64,000 nucleotides of DNA, from contig NZ_QQAY01000002.1 of NCBI RefSeq assembly GCF_003350505.1, forward strand, positions 492,276 to 556,275. The letters run 5' to 3'. The first letter of the stretch is position 1. The number at the start of each line of letters is the position of its first letter. Source of the stretch: Falsibacillus pallidus (GTDB taxonomy: Bacteria > Bacillota > Bacilli > Bacillales > DSM-25281). The notes beneath the pieces are model-generated. The model saw only the letters and a program-made list of their open reading frames with translations, made no database searches and was not told where the DNA came from. Below, in pieces: positions 40,816 to 48,445 of the stretch. The position numbers were made by a program, and so were the translations under genes.

Positions 40816-41117
40816 AATGCCACAACCTTATATTTTTCGACTGTTGGGATGACAGCAGCAAGCTCTTGATCCGGATACTTTTTTTCCAGGTCATGAATTT
40901 CTTTGAATTCGCTGCTTGTCACCCACTTCAAGTAATATTCTTTTGACTCCCATTCCATATGGACAGTCAATTCCCCTTGCTTCTTATCATTTTGGAACAA
41001 TAGGAATCTTAAAAAGCCCTCTGCTTGATCCACTTTACGGGAACGGTTCTGATAGATGGAGATTACTTCTTCCGCTTTTTCAGGTGGAACTTTAAAAGTA
41101 GAATGGACAACATACAT
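40812..41117 (-). CDS. ABM-domain (antibiotic biosynthesis/heme-degrading) monooxygenase
   Basis: A 101-residue dimeric alpha/beta-barrel type protein: MYVVHSTFKVPPEKAEEVISIYQNRSRKVDQAEGFLRFLLFQND, then ELTVHMEWESKEYYLKWVTSSEFKEIH. This is the ABM fold shared by IsdG/HmoA heme oxygenases and small cofactor-free monooxygenases. Substrate unknown; heme degradation is one option. The ATG at 41117 has GAGGTG 6 nt upstream. It is followed in a 4-nt overlap by a helical protein gene, forming a two-gene operon. Confidence 0.82.
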   Translation of the reverse strand: MYVVHSTFKVPPEKAEEVISIYQNRSRKVDQAEGFLRFLLFQNDKKQGELTVHMEWESKEYYLKWVTSSEFKEIHDLEKKYPDQELAAVIPTVEKYKVVAL

Positions 41118-41298
41118 ATAACGCACCTCAATTCGATCATTTTCTACAATTTTCTTGTTTCATCATAACATGATTAAATGGGACTCGCAGGAATTAATGA
41201 ATGACAGCCGAATCTATCAAACAATTTTATTGCACGCAATAAAGGAAAAGTGGTACGATTTGTCCATCCATTTACTTGAGTTTTAGGAGGAATGATTG

Positions 41299-41829
41299 AT
41301 GGGAAATCAACACGAATTAGCTACCTTCGCCGGTGGATGCTTCTGGTGCATGGTTAAGCCGTTCGACGAACTTCCGGGAATTATCTCTGTCACATCGGGA
41401 TATTCCGGCGGAAATTTAGAAAATCCTGCATACGAAGATGTAAAAAAAGGAAATACGGGACATTACGAAGTCGTTCAGATTGAATTTGACCCAGCTGTTT
41501 TTCCATATGAGCAGCTCTTGGAACTATACTGGCCACAAATCGATCCCACTGATGCAGGCGGACAGTTCCAAGACCGCGGAGATCAATACCGGACAGCTGT
41601 CTTCTATCACAATAATAAGCAAAAAGAACTTGCTGAAAAAACGAAAAAAGACCTGGCTGAAAGCGGAAAATTTTCAAAACCGATCGTCACTGAAATCCTC
41701 CCTGCAGCCGTATTCTACCCTGCAGAAGACTACCATCAGCACTTTTACAAAAAAGAGCCTGACGCCTATAAAAAAGACCGTGCCATCTCAGGCAGGGACG
41801 AATTTATCGAGGAACATTGGAATAAATGA
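41299..41829 (+). CDS. msrA: peptide methionine-S-sulfoxide reductase MsrA
   Basis: A 176-residue repair enzyme that reduces the S epimer of methionine sulfoxide. The active site GGCFWCMVKPF is at residues 12-22 with catalytic C14, followed by GYSGG and GHYEVVQIEFDP, and EDYHQHFYKK near the C-terminus. The ATG at 41299 follows GGAGGA by about 10 nt. No msrB gene is fused or adjacent. A terminator follows at once. Confidence 0.96.
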   Translation: MGNQHELATFAGGCFWCMVKPFDELPGIISVTSGYSGGNLENPAYEDVKKGNTGHYEVVQIEFDPAVFPYEQLLELYWPQIDPTDAGGQFQDRGDQYRTAVFYHNNKQKELAEKTKKDLAESGKFSKPIVTEILPAAVFYPAEDYHQHFYKKEPDAYKKDRAISGRDEFIEEHWNK

Positions 41830-41831
41830 CA

Positions 41832-41857
41832 AAAAGCCGGAAACCCCGGCTTTTTTT
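41832..41857 (+). terminator. terminator after msrA
   Basis: AAGCCGG / CCGGCTT stem followed by a run of seven Ts. Confidence 0.88.
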
Positions 41858-41867
41858 ATTGCACAGA

Positions 41868-41896
41868 AAAGACCCGCCTCTTTTGAGCGGGTCTTT
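41868..41896 (-). terminator. terminator after corA
   Basis: AAAGACCCGC (41868-41877) / GCGGGTCTTT (41887-41896) perfect 10-bp stem, just beyond the corA stop; T run on the minus strand. Confidence 0.88.
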
Positions 41897-41898
41897 CA

Positions 41899-42837
41899 TT
41901 AAAAATATCTCTTTTTCCAAAATATAAAGGCCGTTACACTCGCAAATCCCCCTGCAAAGGCCAATGTAATTAAAAAAGCATGAGTGCTGTGCTGAAATGG
42001 GATATTCACATTCATTCCAAAGAAACTGGCCACCATCGTCGGTATGGAAAGAACAATCGTAACGGAAGTAAGAAATTTCATGACGATATTCAGGTTATTG
42101 GAAATAATCGATGAAAAAGCATTCATCATCCTGCTAAGTATGGAACTGTACGTTTCAGCCATTTCACTGGCCTGTGTATTTTCAATGATGACATCTTCAA
42201 GAAGGTCTTTATCTTCGTCGTACATTCTCAAATAATTGAATCTCATGATTTTATCCAGCACCACTTTATTCGGCTTTAACGAAGTGGTAAAGTATACCAG
42301 ACTTTTTTCCAATGCCAGGAATGCATATAATTCTTTATTCTTCATGGAATCATGAAGTTCTCTTTCCACTTCATTCATCTTTTTATTGATCTGCTTCAGA
42401 TAGCGCAGATAGTAGGATGAAATGACGGAAAGGATCTGCAAGGCAAATCTCGTTTTCTTAAACGTATAGAACTCTCTGATTTTATTACTCTCGAATATAT
42501 TCAAGATCGGGGTTTCTTTTAATGAAACCGTAATGAAGCACTTTGGTGTTATAATAAGGCCGATCGGAATGGTTTCATAGATGGGGAATCCTGATTCATC
42601 GTGGGTTGTATAAGGATAATCCACGATGATTAAGACATTGTCATCCTCTTTCTCAATCCTTGATCTCTCCTCGTCATCCAGGGCATCTTTCATAAAATCA
42701 AGAGGGATATCTAATTCCTGGGAGACGTACTGGATTTCCTCTTCTTTCGGAGCTATCATATTGATCCAGCATCCAGGGGTGAATTCTTCAATTTGTTCCA
42801 GCTGTCTATCTGTCGTCGTTTTATAAATTTGGTACAT
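41899..42837 (-). CDS. corA: CorA-family magnesium/divalent metal transporter
   Basis: A 312-residue CorA protein. A large acidic cytoplasmic domain is followed by a long helix and two C-terminal membrane helices with the signature GMN at residues 274-276 (FFGMNVNIPFQ); the C-terminus ends in basic WKKRYF. CorA pentamers admit Mg2+ (or Co2+/Ni2+). AAGGAGG precedes the ATG, but this site can be paired in a hairpin with the sequence just upstream. A structured leader of about 150 nt precedes the gene. Confidence 0.93.
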   Translation of the reverse strand: MYQIYKTTTDRQLEQIEEFTPGCWINMIAPKEEEIQYVSQELDIPLDFMKDALDDEERSRIEKEDDNVLIIVDYPYTTHDESGFPIYETIPIGLIITPKCFITVSLKETPILNIFESNKIREFYTFKKTRFALQILSVISSYYLRYLKQINKKMNEVERELHDSMKNKELYAFLALEKSLVYFTTSLKPNKVVLDKIMRFNYLRMYDEDKDLLEDVIIENTQASEMAETYSSILSRMMNAFSSIISNNLNIVMKFLTSVTIVLSIPTMVASFFGMNVNIPFQHSTHAFLITLAFAGGFASVTAFIFWKKRYF

Positions 42838-43010
42838 TCTTTAACCTCCTTTTTTCAAAAGGAAGCCTCAATCTACATCCGATGGAGCTGATACGGTCGG
42901 ACAACCCAGCTCGATAAACTAAGAGTGAGCTCCCTCGAGTTATATGGGTCTGGATCTGCAGGTTTACTCAAACTGTATCAACTCCCTTTCATAAAATACT
43001 TTACTATTTT
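42838..43010 (-). ncRNA. unidentified structured leader upstream of corA
   Basis: Read on the minus strand, an 11-bp helix can form between GGAGTTGATAC (42975-42985) and GTATCAGCTCC (42884-42894), enclosing about 80 nt with further pairings (GTTT/AAAC hairpin, ACCCA with TGGGT, CTCG with CGAG). Just before the gene, TTCCTTTT pairs with AAAAGGAGG (42844-42863), masking the Shine-Dalgarno. I could not match it to the M-box, yybP-ykoY or NiCo riboswitch patterns I know. Probably a cis-regulatory RNA acting on translation; the ligand is unknown. A possible promoter is TTGAGG-N17-TAAAAT upstream. Confidence 0.55.
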
Positions 43011-43157
43011 ATACCCTTAAATCTAAAACCTCAATAAGATTCAGTTCAGTTTAGATAATATTTCTATTACATCTTTATTACCCCGCTCCATTTTATGTAT
43101 TCCTCTATCAGGATTTGGACAAAATGGAGACACCTGTTTATGAAAGGGGTAAATTTC

Positions 43158-44273
43158 ATGGTTATATGGTTATGTATTGCAGTCACCCTTCAAATCCTGC
43201 TTCTCTATAAAATCCCGGTCATTCCAAGGGATTGTAATCCCCGTCACCTTACCCTCATCAGAAAGACATCGGTCATCATTATTAATGATTCAAGTAAAGA
43301 ACATGTAGTTCGATTGTTAAAGTCCATTTTTCACCAGGAAGTACAGCCATTTGAAATATTGATTGTTGGAGATAAAGAGACATTGCCAAGACTGAAAAAA
43401 GAGATGAAATCCCATGTTTTTCAAGTAGAGGCTCCCCCTGTCGGAATAGGATGGAAACCAAAGAATTGGGCTTGCTGGCATGGTGCCAAGTCAGCTACAG
43501 GAGATTACATTTTATTTATCCACAGCAGCACATGGTTCGAACCTGGTGGGATGCTGAGAATTATGGAAGCCTACCAAATGCAGTTTGGCAAAGGAATCCT
43601 TACCATCTCACCTTATAAGCGCCTAACGGATTGGATAAACTTATTTTCTTCAGCTTTTTCGATATTTTTATTCTCTTTAACGAAGATTGCACGCTCCCAT
43701 AAAGGCACTTCAAGATATGGAGGCTTTGAAGAATGCTTCATTTGCAGGCGGGATGATTATTTTAAATTGGGCGGCCATTATGAAGCGAGAAAGGAACTAT
43801 TGCCAGGCTTTGCTCTTACACAAAGTTTCCTTTCTGTACACCAAAAAGCTACTTCGTGGAGCGGCAAATATGTTATTTCAAATAATGAGGAATACGCAGG
43901 ATGGAAACAGCTATTCAGGCATTGGAATAAATCAGCAGGTGAATATATAGAAAAAGCCGGATTTTCCACTCTCTCCCTTATAACCCTTTGGTTATTATCA
44001 AGCATTCTATTCTTTATTTACTGCCTAGCAGCAATCCCATCACAGCCTATCCTTTCAATAATAGGCTTTTTCATTTACATTTGGAGCATCCTTTTGATTC
44101 TCAAAAAGGCCGGAAGCTACCACTTGATGGACTTGATAGGATTTCCAATTCATTTGATTATGTTTTCGTTTGTTTTCTTAAAATCGTTTGCAGGAAAGGT
44201 GCTTGCATTTGCTTTTCAGACAAAAGAAAAGCCTTACGTTACTGCAAAGGAAAAAGAAAAGAAAATGGACTAA
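43158..44273 (+). CDS. family 2 glycosyltransferase (CrtQ-like)
   Basis: A 371-residue membrane-associated GT-A glycosyltransferase. An N-terminal helix (about residues 1-16) precedes a nucleotide-sugar-binding domain with VIIINDSSKEHVVRLLKSI, a GWKPKNWACWHGAKSATGDYILFIHSSTWFEPGGM donor/metal segment and a C-terminal group of membrane helices. This layout is shared with carotenoid glycosyltransferases such as CrtQ and with hopanoid/lipid glycosyltransferases. The substrate cannot be fixed because no carotenoid genes are nearby. AAAGGGG precedes the ATG at 43158. Confidence 0.82.
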   Translation: MVIWLCIAVTLQILLLYKIPVIPRDCNPRHLTLIRKTSVIIINDSSKEHVVRLLKSIFHQEVQPFEILIVGDKETLPRLKKEMKSHVFQVEAPPVGIGWKPKNWACWHGAKSATGDYILFIHSSTWFEPGGMLRIMEAYQMQFGKGILTISPYKRLTDWINLFSSAFSIFLFSLTKIARSHKGTSRYGGFEECFICRRDDYFKLGGHYEARKELLPGFALTQSFLSVHQKATSWSGKYVISNNEEYAGWKQLFRHWNKSAGEYIEKAGFSTLSLITLWLLSSILFFIYCLAAIPSQPILSIIGFFIYIWSILLILKKAGSYHLMDLIGFPIHLIMFSFVFLKSFAGKVLAFAFQTKEKPYVTAKEKEKKMD

Positions 44274-44274
44274 T

Positions 44275-44310
44275 AAAAAACAGCCAGTGATTTATTTACT
44301 GGCTGTTTTC
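44275..44310. terminator. bidirectional terminator
   Basis: AAAACAGCCAGT (44277-44288) / ACTGGCTGTTTT (44298-44309) perfect 12-bp stem between the convergent glycosyltransferase and esterase genes. Confidence 0.92.
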
Positions 44311-44317
44311 GTTATCC

Positions 44318-45076
44318 TTAAGAAAAGAGCCAGCACAGTGCTTCTGGCAATCGTTTTCTCCAATGAATTTCATTGTGTACGCCTTCTGGGTCAAGGGTGA
44401 CTTTCAAGTTCTCTTTTTTCATTCCCGCTTCGATCAATAAATGTGATAATTCTTCGTGCTGCTTTACGGTTAGAATATTGAATTCTTTGTCGTCGGATTC
44501 TAATCTGCCCGTATCCAAATAAATCTTTAAATCATGGTGAAGTCCTTTTTCCATGATGAACTCCTTCAATTTCCCTTCATCATGCCATAAAGCATTGGAC
44601 ATTGCTAAAACCTTTCCGAATATTTCTGGATATTTGGCAGCAGCATATAGGGACATATACCCTCCAAGAGAACTCCCGCCAATGGCTGTATGCTTGGGCT
44701 CTTTACGTGTCATGTAATTCCGGTCAATGAATGATTTTAATTCTGTTGCCATAAAATCCAGATATGCATCCCCCTTACCTCCGAATTGATGCTTCTCTAA
44801 ATACCATGGATTATATTCATTCAATCTTTCTTCATCGCCATGGTCCACCCCTACAATGATGATTTCCGCGCCAATTTTCGAACTTAGATATTCAGCAGCC
44901 TTTTCCGCTTCCCATTTTTCCGGGCTGCCTCCATCATGCGAAAATAAATTCTGCCCATCGAACATATACAAGACAGGATATTCTTTTTCATTTTGCTTGT
45001 AGCTCTCCGGTAGATGCACCCATATAGTCCGATTTGAATTCAGGGATTCAATCCATACATTTTTCTTCTCGATCAC
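44318..45076 (-). CDS. esterase-D/IroE-type alpha/beta-hydrolase
   Basis: A 252-residue putative esterase family protein (Esterase D/Fes/YbbA-like). Landmarks: VLYMFDGQNLF near residue 36, the nucleophile elbow GGSSLGGYMS with S136, and EGVHNEIHW carrying the catalytic histidine. Related proteins hydrolyse siderophore esters, S-formylglutathione or other acyl esters; the substrate here is not evident. The start is a GTG at 45076. It is monocistronic with a terminator shared with the convergent glycosyltransferase. Confidence 0.82.
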   Translation of the reverse strand: MIEKKNVWIESLNSNRTIWVHLPESYKQNEKEYPVLYMFDGQNLFSHDGGSPEKWEAEKAAEYLSSKIGAEIIIVGVDHGDEERLNEYNPWYLEKHQFGGKGDAYLDFMATELKSFIDRNYMTRKEPKHTAIGGSSLGGYMSLYAAAKYPEIFGKVLAMSNALWHDEGKLKEFIMEKGLHHDLKIYLDTGRLESDDKEFNILTVKQHEELSHLLIEAGMKKENLKVTLDPEGVHNEIHWRKRLPEALCWLFS

Positions 45077-45194
45077 GATTCCACCAACTCTTTCAATAAT
45101 CTCTATAAAAATCCAAACATATTAATTGCACTATTATTCTACTGGAATTAATCTTAATTTAAAAGAAAGCACCAACAAAGGAGAGTTGCTTATT

Positions 45195-46280
45195 ATGCTT
45201 AAGACGGAAGTATGCGAAATCCTTCAGATTGAATACCCAATCATATTGGCAGGAATGGCCGGCGGACCCACCACTCCGGAACTTGTGGCAGCTGTATCAA
45301 ATGCAGGCGGTCTTGGAACACTGGGCGGAGCTTACTTAAAACCCGATGAATTAAGGAATGCGATCATTTCAATTCGCCAGATGACTGATAAACCATTTGC
45401 GGTCAATTTATTTTCCACTGATCTGACGGAATCATCGGAAGGTTATTTGAAAGTCCAGGAGATACTTAATGATTTCCGCCGTGAACTTGGAATCCCATTA
45501 AGCATGGAAAAGCCGACTGTCGAGAATCTATTCAATGATCAATTTCAGGTGCTTCTTGACGAAGAGGTTCCAATTATAAGCACCGCATTCGGACTGCTCC
45601 CACTTGATAAAATGAATATGGCCAAAAAATCAGGTATGAAAGTGATCGCCATGGCCACCACGGTCCAAGAAGGGCTTATGGCTCAACAACAAGGAGTGGA
45701 TATCGTCGTTGCTCAGGGGAGTGATGCAGGTGGCCACAGGGGCACATTTGATGTGGAGAAATACCCAAATGGGGCAAACATCGGTACTTTTTCCCTCATC
45801 CCTCAGATGAAGCAAAACCTGCAAATTCCTGTCATTGCAGCCGGCGGGGTCATGAATGGCCAGGGGTTGGCAGCAAGTCTTATGTTGGGTGCGAAGGGTG
45901 TTCAAATGGGGACAAGATTTTTAACCAGTATAGAATCCGGTGCACATCAAACCTATCAAAAAGCTTTGTTAAACAGCACTGAAGATCAAATTGTCTTAAC
46001 AAAAAGTTTTTCTGGAAGACCTGCGAAAGGAATTCAAAATAAATTCATTCATGACTTTGAAAACTCAGGAAAGAACCCCCTTTCATTTCCATCCCAAAAT
46101 TCATTGACAAGGGATATCCGTAAGGCAGCTGCCTCGCAAGAAAACCCGGAATACATGTCTTTATGGGCTGGCCAGGGAATTCGTCTGCTTAAAGATGGTT
46201 TATCAGCAAAAGAAATAATAGAAGAAATACTAGGAGAAGCTGTTTCTGCCATTAAAGAGTTATCGAATAGTTTAAAATAA
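45195..46280 (+). CDS. nitronate monooxygenase-like FMN oxidoreductase
   Basis: A 361-residue FMN TIM-barrel of the 2-nitropropane dioxygenase/nitronate monooxygenase family. Landmarks: YPIILAGMAGGPTTPELVAAVSNAGGLGTLGG, VNLFSTD, VVAQGSDAGGHRGTFD, the phosphate-binding VIAAGGVMNGQGLAASLMLGAKGVQMGTRFL. It oxidises nitronates or acts as an NADH:quinone-type reductase (subfamily not decided). The ATG at 45195 has AAAGGAGAG about 12 nt upstream. Followed by a long terminator stem. Confidence 0.88.
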   Translation: MLKTEVCEILQIEYPIILAGMAGGPTTPELVAAVSNAGGLGTLGGAYLKPDELRNAIISIRQMTDKPFAVNLFSTDLTESSEGYLKVQEILNDFRRELGIPLSMEKPTVENLFNDQFQVLLDEEVPIISTAFGLLPLDKMNMAKKSGMKVIAMATTVQEGLMAQQQGVDIVVAQGSDAGGHRGTFDVEKYPNGANIGTFSLIPQMKQNLQIPVIAAGGVMNGQGLAASLMLGAKGVQMGTRFLTSIESGAHQTYQKALLNSTEDQIVLTKSFSGRPAKGIQNKFIHDFENSGKNPLSFPSQNSLTRDIRKAAASQENPEYMSLWAGQGIRLLKDGLSAKEIIEEILGEAVSAIKELSNSLK

Positions 46281-46282
46281 TA

Positions 46283-46342
46283 AAATACCCTCAATCCCCT
46301 TCTGTCATCAGGTCAACAGAAAAGGATTGAGGGTATTTTGAT
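46283..46342. terminator. bidirectional terminator
   Basis: AAAATACCCTCAATCC and GGATTGAGGGTATTTT form a 16-bp perfect stem. It separates the oxidoreductase gene (+) from the end of the gas-vesicle operon (-). Confidence 0.92.
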
Positions 46343-46351
46343 ATAAATCAC

Positions 46352-46750
46352 TTATTTTTTGCTTGTAGAAGTTTTAGACTCTGCGATTTTTCCTAGAAAG
46401 AACCCATCCACATTCCCAAGGCTTCCTCTCCATAATACCTTTCCCTTAGAAGGAGTGGGCTTAGAGTCACCTACGTATACCTTGGTATTCTTCATATGAA
46501 TGAAATGGACTTCGCTTCCACCTTTAGCCGCAGATTCACTTGCTTCCGCTAGCTGTTCACTGATTTTTTCAGAAATCTCACTTCCTTCTTCAAACGTTTC
46601 ACTTAAAGTTTCAAAGTATTCCTTGGCTGACACAAGTGTACCGGAAATCAGTGATCCTTTGACATTCAAAGTGAGATCAAGCGAAAAATCATGTTCGTTA
46701 GCTATATTCACCAAAAACTCCAATACACTGTCCTTTGATTCTTGGCTCAT
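46352..46750 (-). CDS. gvpU: gas vesicle accessory protein GvpU
   Basis: A 132-residue protein at the end of the gas-vesicle operon, matching GvpU of P. megaterium in position and features (VLEFLVNIANEHDFSLDLTLNVKGSLISGTLVSAKEYFE, then a long acidic helix and LWRGSLGNVDGFFLGKI). GvpU of P. megaterium undergoes phase separation and clusters gas vesicles. The C-terminus is a flexible Ser/Thr/Lys tail. GGAGGGG precedes the ATG; it starts 27 nt after gvpT. Confidence 0.9.
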   Translation of the reverse strand: MSQESKDSVLEFLVNIANEHDFSLDLTLNVKGSLISGTLVSAKEYFETLSETFEEGSEISEKISEQLAEASESAAKGGSEVHFIHMKNTKVYVGDSKPTPSKGKVLWRGSLGNVDGFFLGKIAESKTSTSKK

Positions 46751-46777
46751 ATCTGTTCCCCTCCAGCATCATTATCA

Positions 46778-47545
46778 TTAAGACTTGGTATCATCATCGC
46801 TTGATAAAGAAGTCTCATCGTTTTCTTCCTCTTCATCATCTTCTTCATCATCTTTCTTTTTTGATTTGCTCGTTTTTTTCGCTGTCTTCTTTCCTTTAGA
46901 CTTACTGGATGTAGATTTCTTTTTAGGCTTTTCCTCTTTTTCTTCTTCTTCTTCTTCTTCGTTCTCCTCATCTTCCTCGTCTTCGTCCTCTAATTCTTCT
47001 TCTTGATCCTCAGATTTTTTTGTTTTACTTTTTGATTTTGATTTTTTGGGTTTTGTTTCTTCTTCCTCTTCATCGTCTTCGTCTTCATCATCATCTTCTT
47101 TAGTATTAAAAAGCTGTTCTAATTTCCCTTCAAGCATTTCCAAACGTGATTTTAAATCATTATTTTCATTTTTTAAGGAATCATATTCTTCATCCTGGTT
47201 TTTGTTTTCAGTATTATCTGTGTCCTCATCAGCAGTTTCATCCTGTTCTTTTCTAAATAGATTCGCTGCTGAAGACTTAAGACTGACGGCACCTTTTTTA
47301 GATTTCTCTTTCGCAGCTTTGCCAAAATCGGCTGCTTTTGATTTTAGTTCATCCGTATCGATTTTCGCCAGGAGTTTCTTTCCATTCTCAGGAGTAGCCA
47401 GGTATCCGATTGTTGCTCCCAGAATACTTCCCGCCACTGTACGTTTTAATGGTGCGCTTTGTTTTTGTTTAGTGTTATCGCCATTATTAGAATTGCTGTT
47501 CGTATTCTCCGTTTGTGTTTGCTCTAATTTTGTTTGATCTGCCAT
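46778..47545 (-). CDS. gvpT: gas vesicle accessory protein GvpT with acidic/lysine-rich tail
   Basis: A 255-residue protein. The N-terminal third has a glycine-containing hydrophobic segment like GvpP (VAGSILGATIGYLATPENGKKLLAKI), then a coiled-coil stretch (YDSLKNENNDLKSRLEMLEGKLEQLFN, about residues 120-146) and a C-terminal 110 residues of alternating Asp/Glu runs and Lys/Ser blocks. The tail is intrinsically disordered by composition. It matches GvpT of P. megaterium by position between gvpJ and gvpU. Its exact role in vesicle assembly is not known. GGAGGGA precedes the ATG. Confidence 0.88.
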   Translation of the reverse strand: MADQTKLEQTQTENTNSNSNNGDNTKQKQSAPLKRTVAGSILGATIGYLATPENGKKLLAKIDTDELKSKAADFGKAAKEKSKKGAVSLKSSAANLFRKEQDETADEDTDNTENKNQDEEYDSLKNENNDLKSRLEMLEGKLEQLFNTKEDDDEDEDDEEEEETKPKKSKSKSKTKKSEDQEEELEDEDEEDEENEEEEEEEKEEKPKKKSTSSKSKGKKTAKKTSKSKKKDDEEDDEEEENDETSLSSDDDTKS

Positions 47546-47566
47546 GATTTATCCCTCCGAATTTTT

Positions 47567-47878
47567 TTATTGGTTAGTAGTTGTTAACTGTTTTTCAAGC
47601 TTTTCCAATCTTTCATTGAGTTTGCGATTTTCTTCTTCAAGGGCTTTTGTATTCCCGGAAGATGCTTTCGAGCTTAAGTAAGGATCGTTTTCCCACCAGT
47701 CCATGCCAATTTCTTTAGCTTTATCAACTGAGGCAACAATGAGCCTTATTTTTATTGTAAGAAGTTCGATATCGGCAATCCCAACGGATATATCACCCGC
47801 AATGACTACCCCTTTATCCAGTATTTTTTCCAGAACATCTACAATTGTACTGGACTGCATATTGTGTTCTACTGCCAC
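47567..47878 (-). CDS. gvpJ: gas vesicle protein GvpJ (GvpA-like)
   Basis: A 103-residue GvpA/J/M-family protein. The GvpA-like core STIVDVLEKILDKGVVIAGDISVGIADIELLTIKIRLIVASVDKAKEIG covers residues 10-58, followed by a coiled-coil tail ALEEENRKLNERLEKLEKQL. Minor wall component thought to help nucleation or shape of the vesicle ends. The start is a GTG with GGGAGG upstream. The extended charged tail separates it from the main structural protein. Confidence 0.93.
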   Translation of the reverse strand: MAVEHNMQSSTIVDVLEKILDKGVVIAGDISVGIADIELLTIKIRLIVASVDKAKEIGMDWWENDPYLSSKASSGNTKALEEENRKLNERLEKLEKQLTTTNQ

Positions 47879-47908
47879 AGATCCTCACCTCCCTATAGGC
47901 TTCTTGGA

Positions 47909-48193
47909 TTATAGTAAATTTCCTAAAGGACCTAAATCTATGTTTAAATCCTCTGCTTCAAGACCAAAGACATTCCTTAGTTCTTCCATTTTATCTTCCA
48001 GATTCATCAAGGCGACTCCAAGGTTTTCAATTTGTTCGTCTGTAAGAGTCCCGCCTTCCACCCTTCTGATTGCATGTCTTTCAACAATCTGGCGCAATAG
48101 TTCCACAACCGTTAAAACAAGTTGGGCAAGTCCAGCTTCAGCCTTATCAGGATCCAGATTGATTCTTCCATGGTTGTTCTTTACAGGCTGCAT
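47909..48193 (-). CDS. gvpK: gas vesicle protein GvpK
   Basis: A 94-residue GvpK: RINLDPDKAEAGLAQLVLTVVELLRQIVERHAIRRVEGGTLTDEQIENLGVALMNLEDKMEELR. This essential assembly factor is conserved in nearly all gas-vesicle clusters. Its start lies 47 nt inside the end of gvpS with GGAGGAG upstream, so the two are coupled. Confidence 0.94.
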   Translation of the reverse strand: MQPVKNNHGRINLDPDKAEAGLAQLVLTVVELLRQIVERHAIRRVEGGTLTDEQIENLGVALMNLEDKMEELRNVFGLEAEDLNIDLGPLGNLL

Positions 48194-48431
48194 CTGACAG
48201 CTCCTCCCTTTGTTTATCGAATTGAATAGAACTCAAATCGGATCTTTCATTTTTTGAGCTTACAAGTTTTTCAACAGAGGCAATCAAGACCCTTAAATCC
48301 AGATAGACGAGATCGACCCCTGCAATGGATATGATTAAGTCCCCTTTAATGGCGACTCCCTTATCCAGGATGACATCCAAAATATCTATTAAGGCAATAT
48401 CCTTGTTTTCTAATGATTCCTTTATAGGCAT
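48147..48431 (-). CDS. gvpS: gas vesicle protein GvpS (GvpA-like)
   Basis: A 94-residue GvpA-family accessory protein: IALIDILDVILDKGVAIKGDLIISIAGVDLVYLDLRVLIASVEKL is the conserved core at residues 12-56, followed by a polar tail. In P. megaterium GvpS sits between gvpL and gvpK, as here. It overlaps gvpK by 47 nt. Confidence 0.92.
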   Translation of the reverse strand: MPIKESLENKDIALIDILDVILDKGVAIKGDLIISIAGVDLVYLDLRVLIASVEKLVSSKNERSDLSSIQFDKQREELSDAACKEQPWKNQSGS

Positions 48432-48445
48432 TTATATACCTCCGA

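Noticed and set aside
42838-43010. M-box (ykoK) magnesium riboswitch before corA
   Set aside because: The conserved M-box blocks (for example the GGUGAGGCUCC start) are not present; only the gene context fits.
46785-47537. Serine-rich plus-strand ORFs (73 and 163 aa)
   Set aside because: They are complementary-strand readings of the GAA/GAT/AAA-rich gvpT tail; poly-serine arises from TCT/TCC complements.
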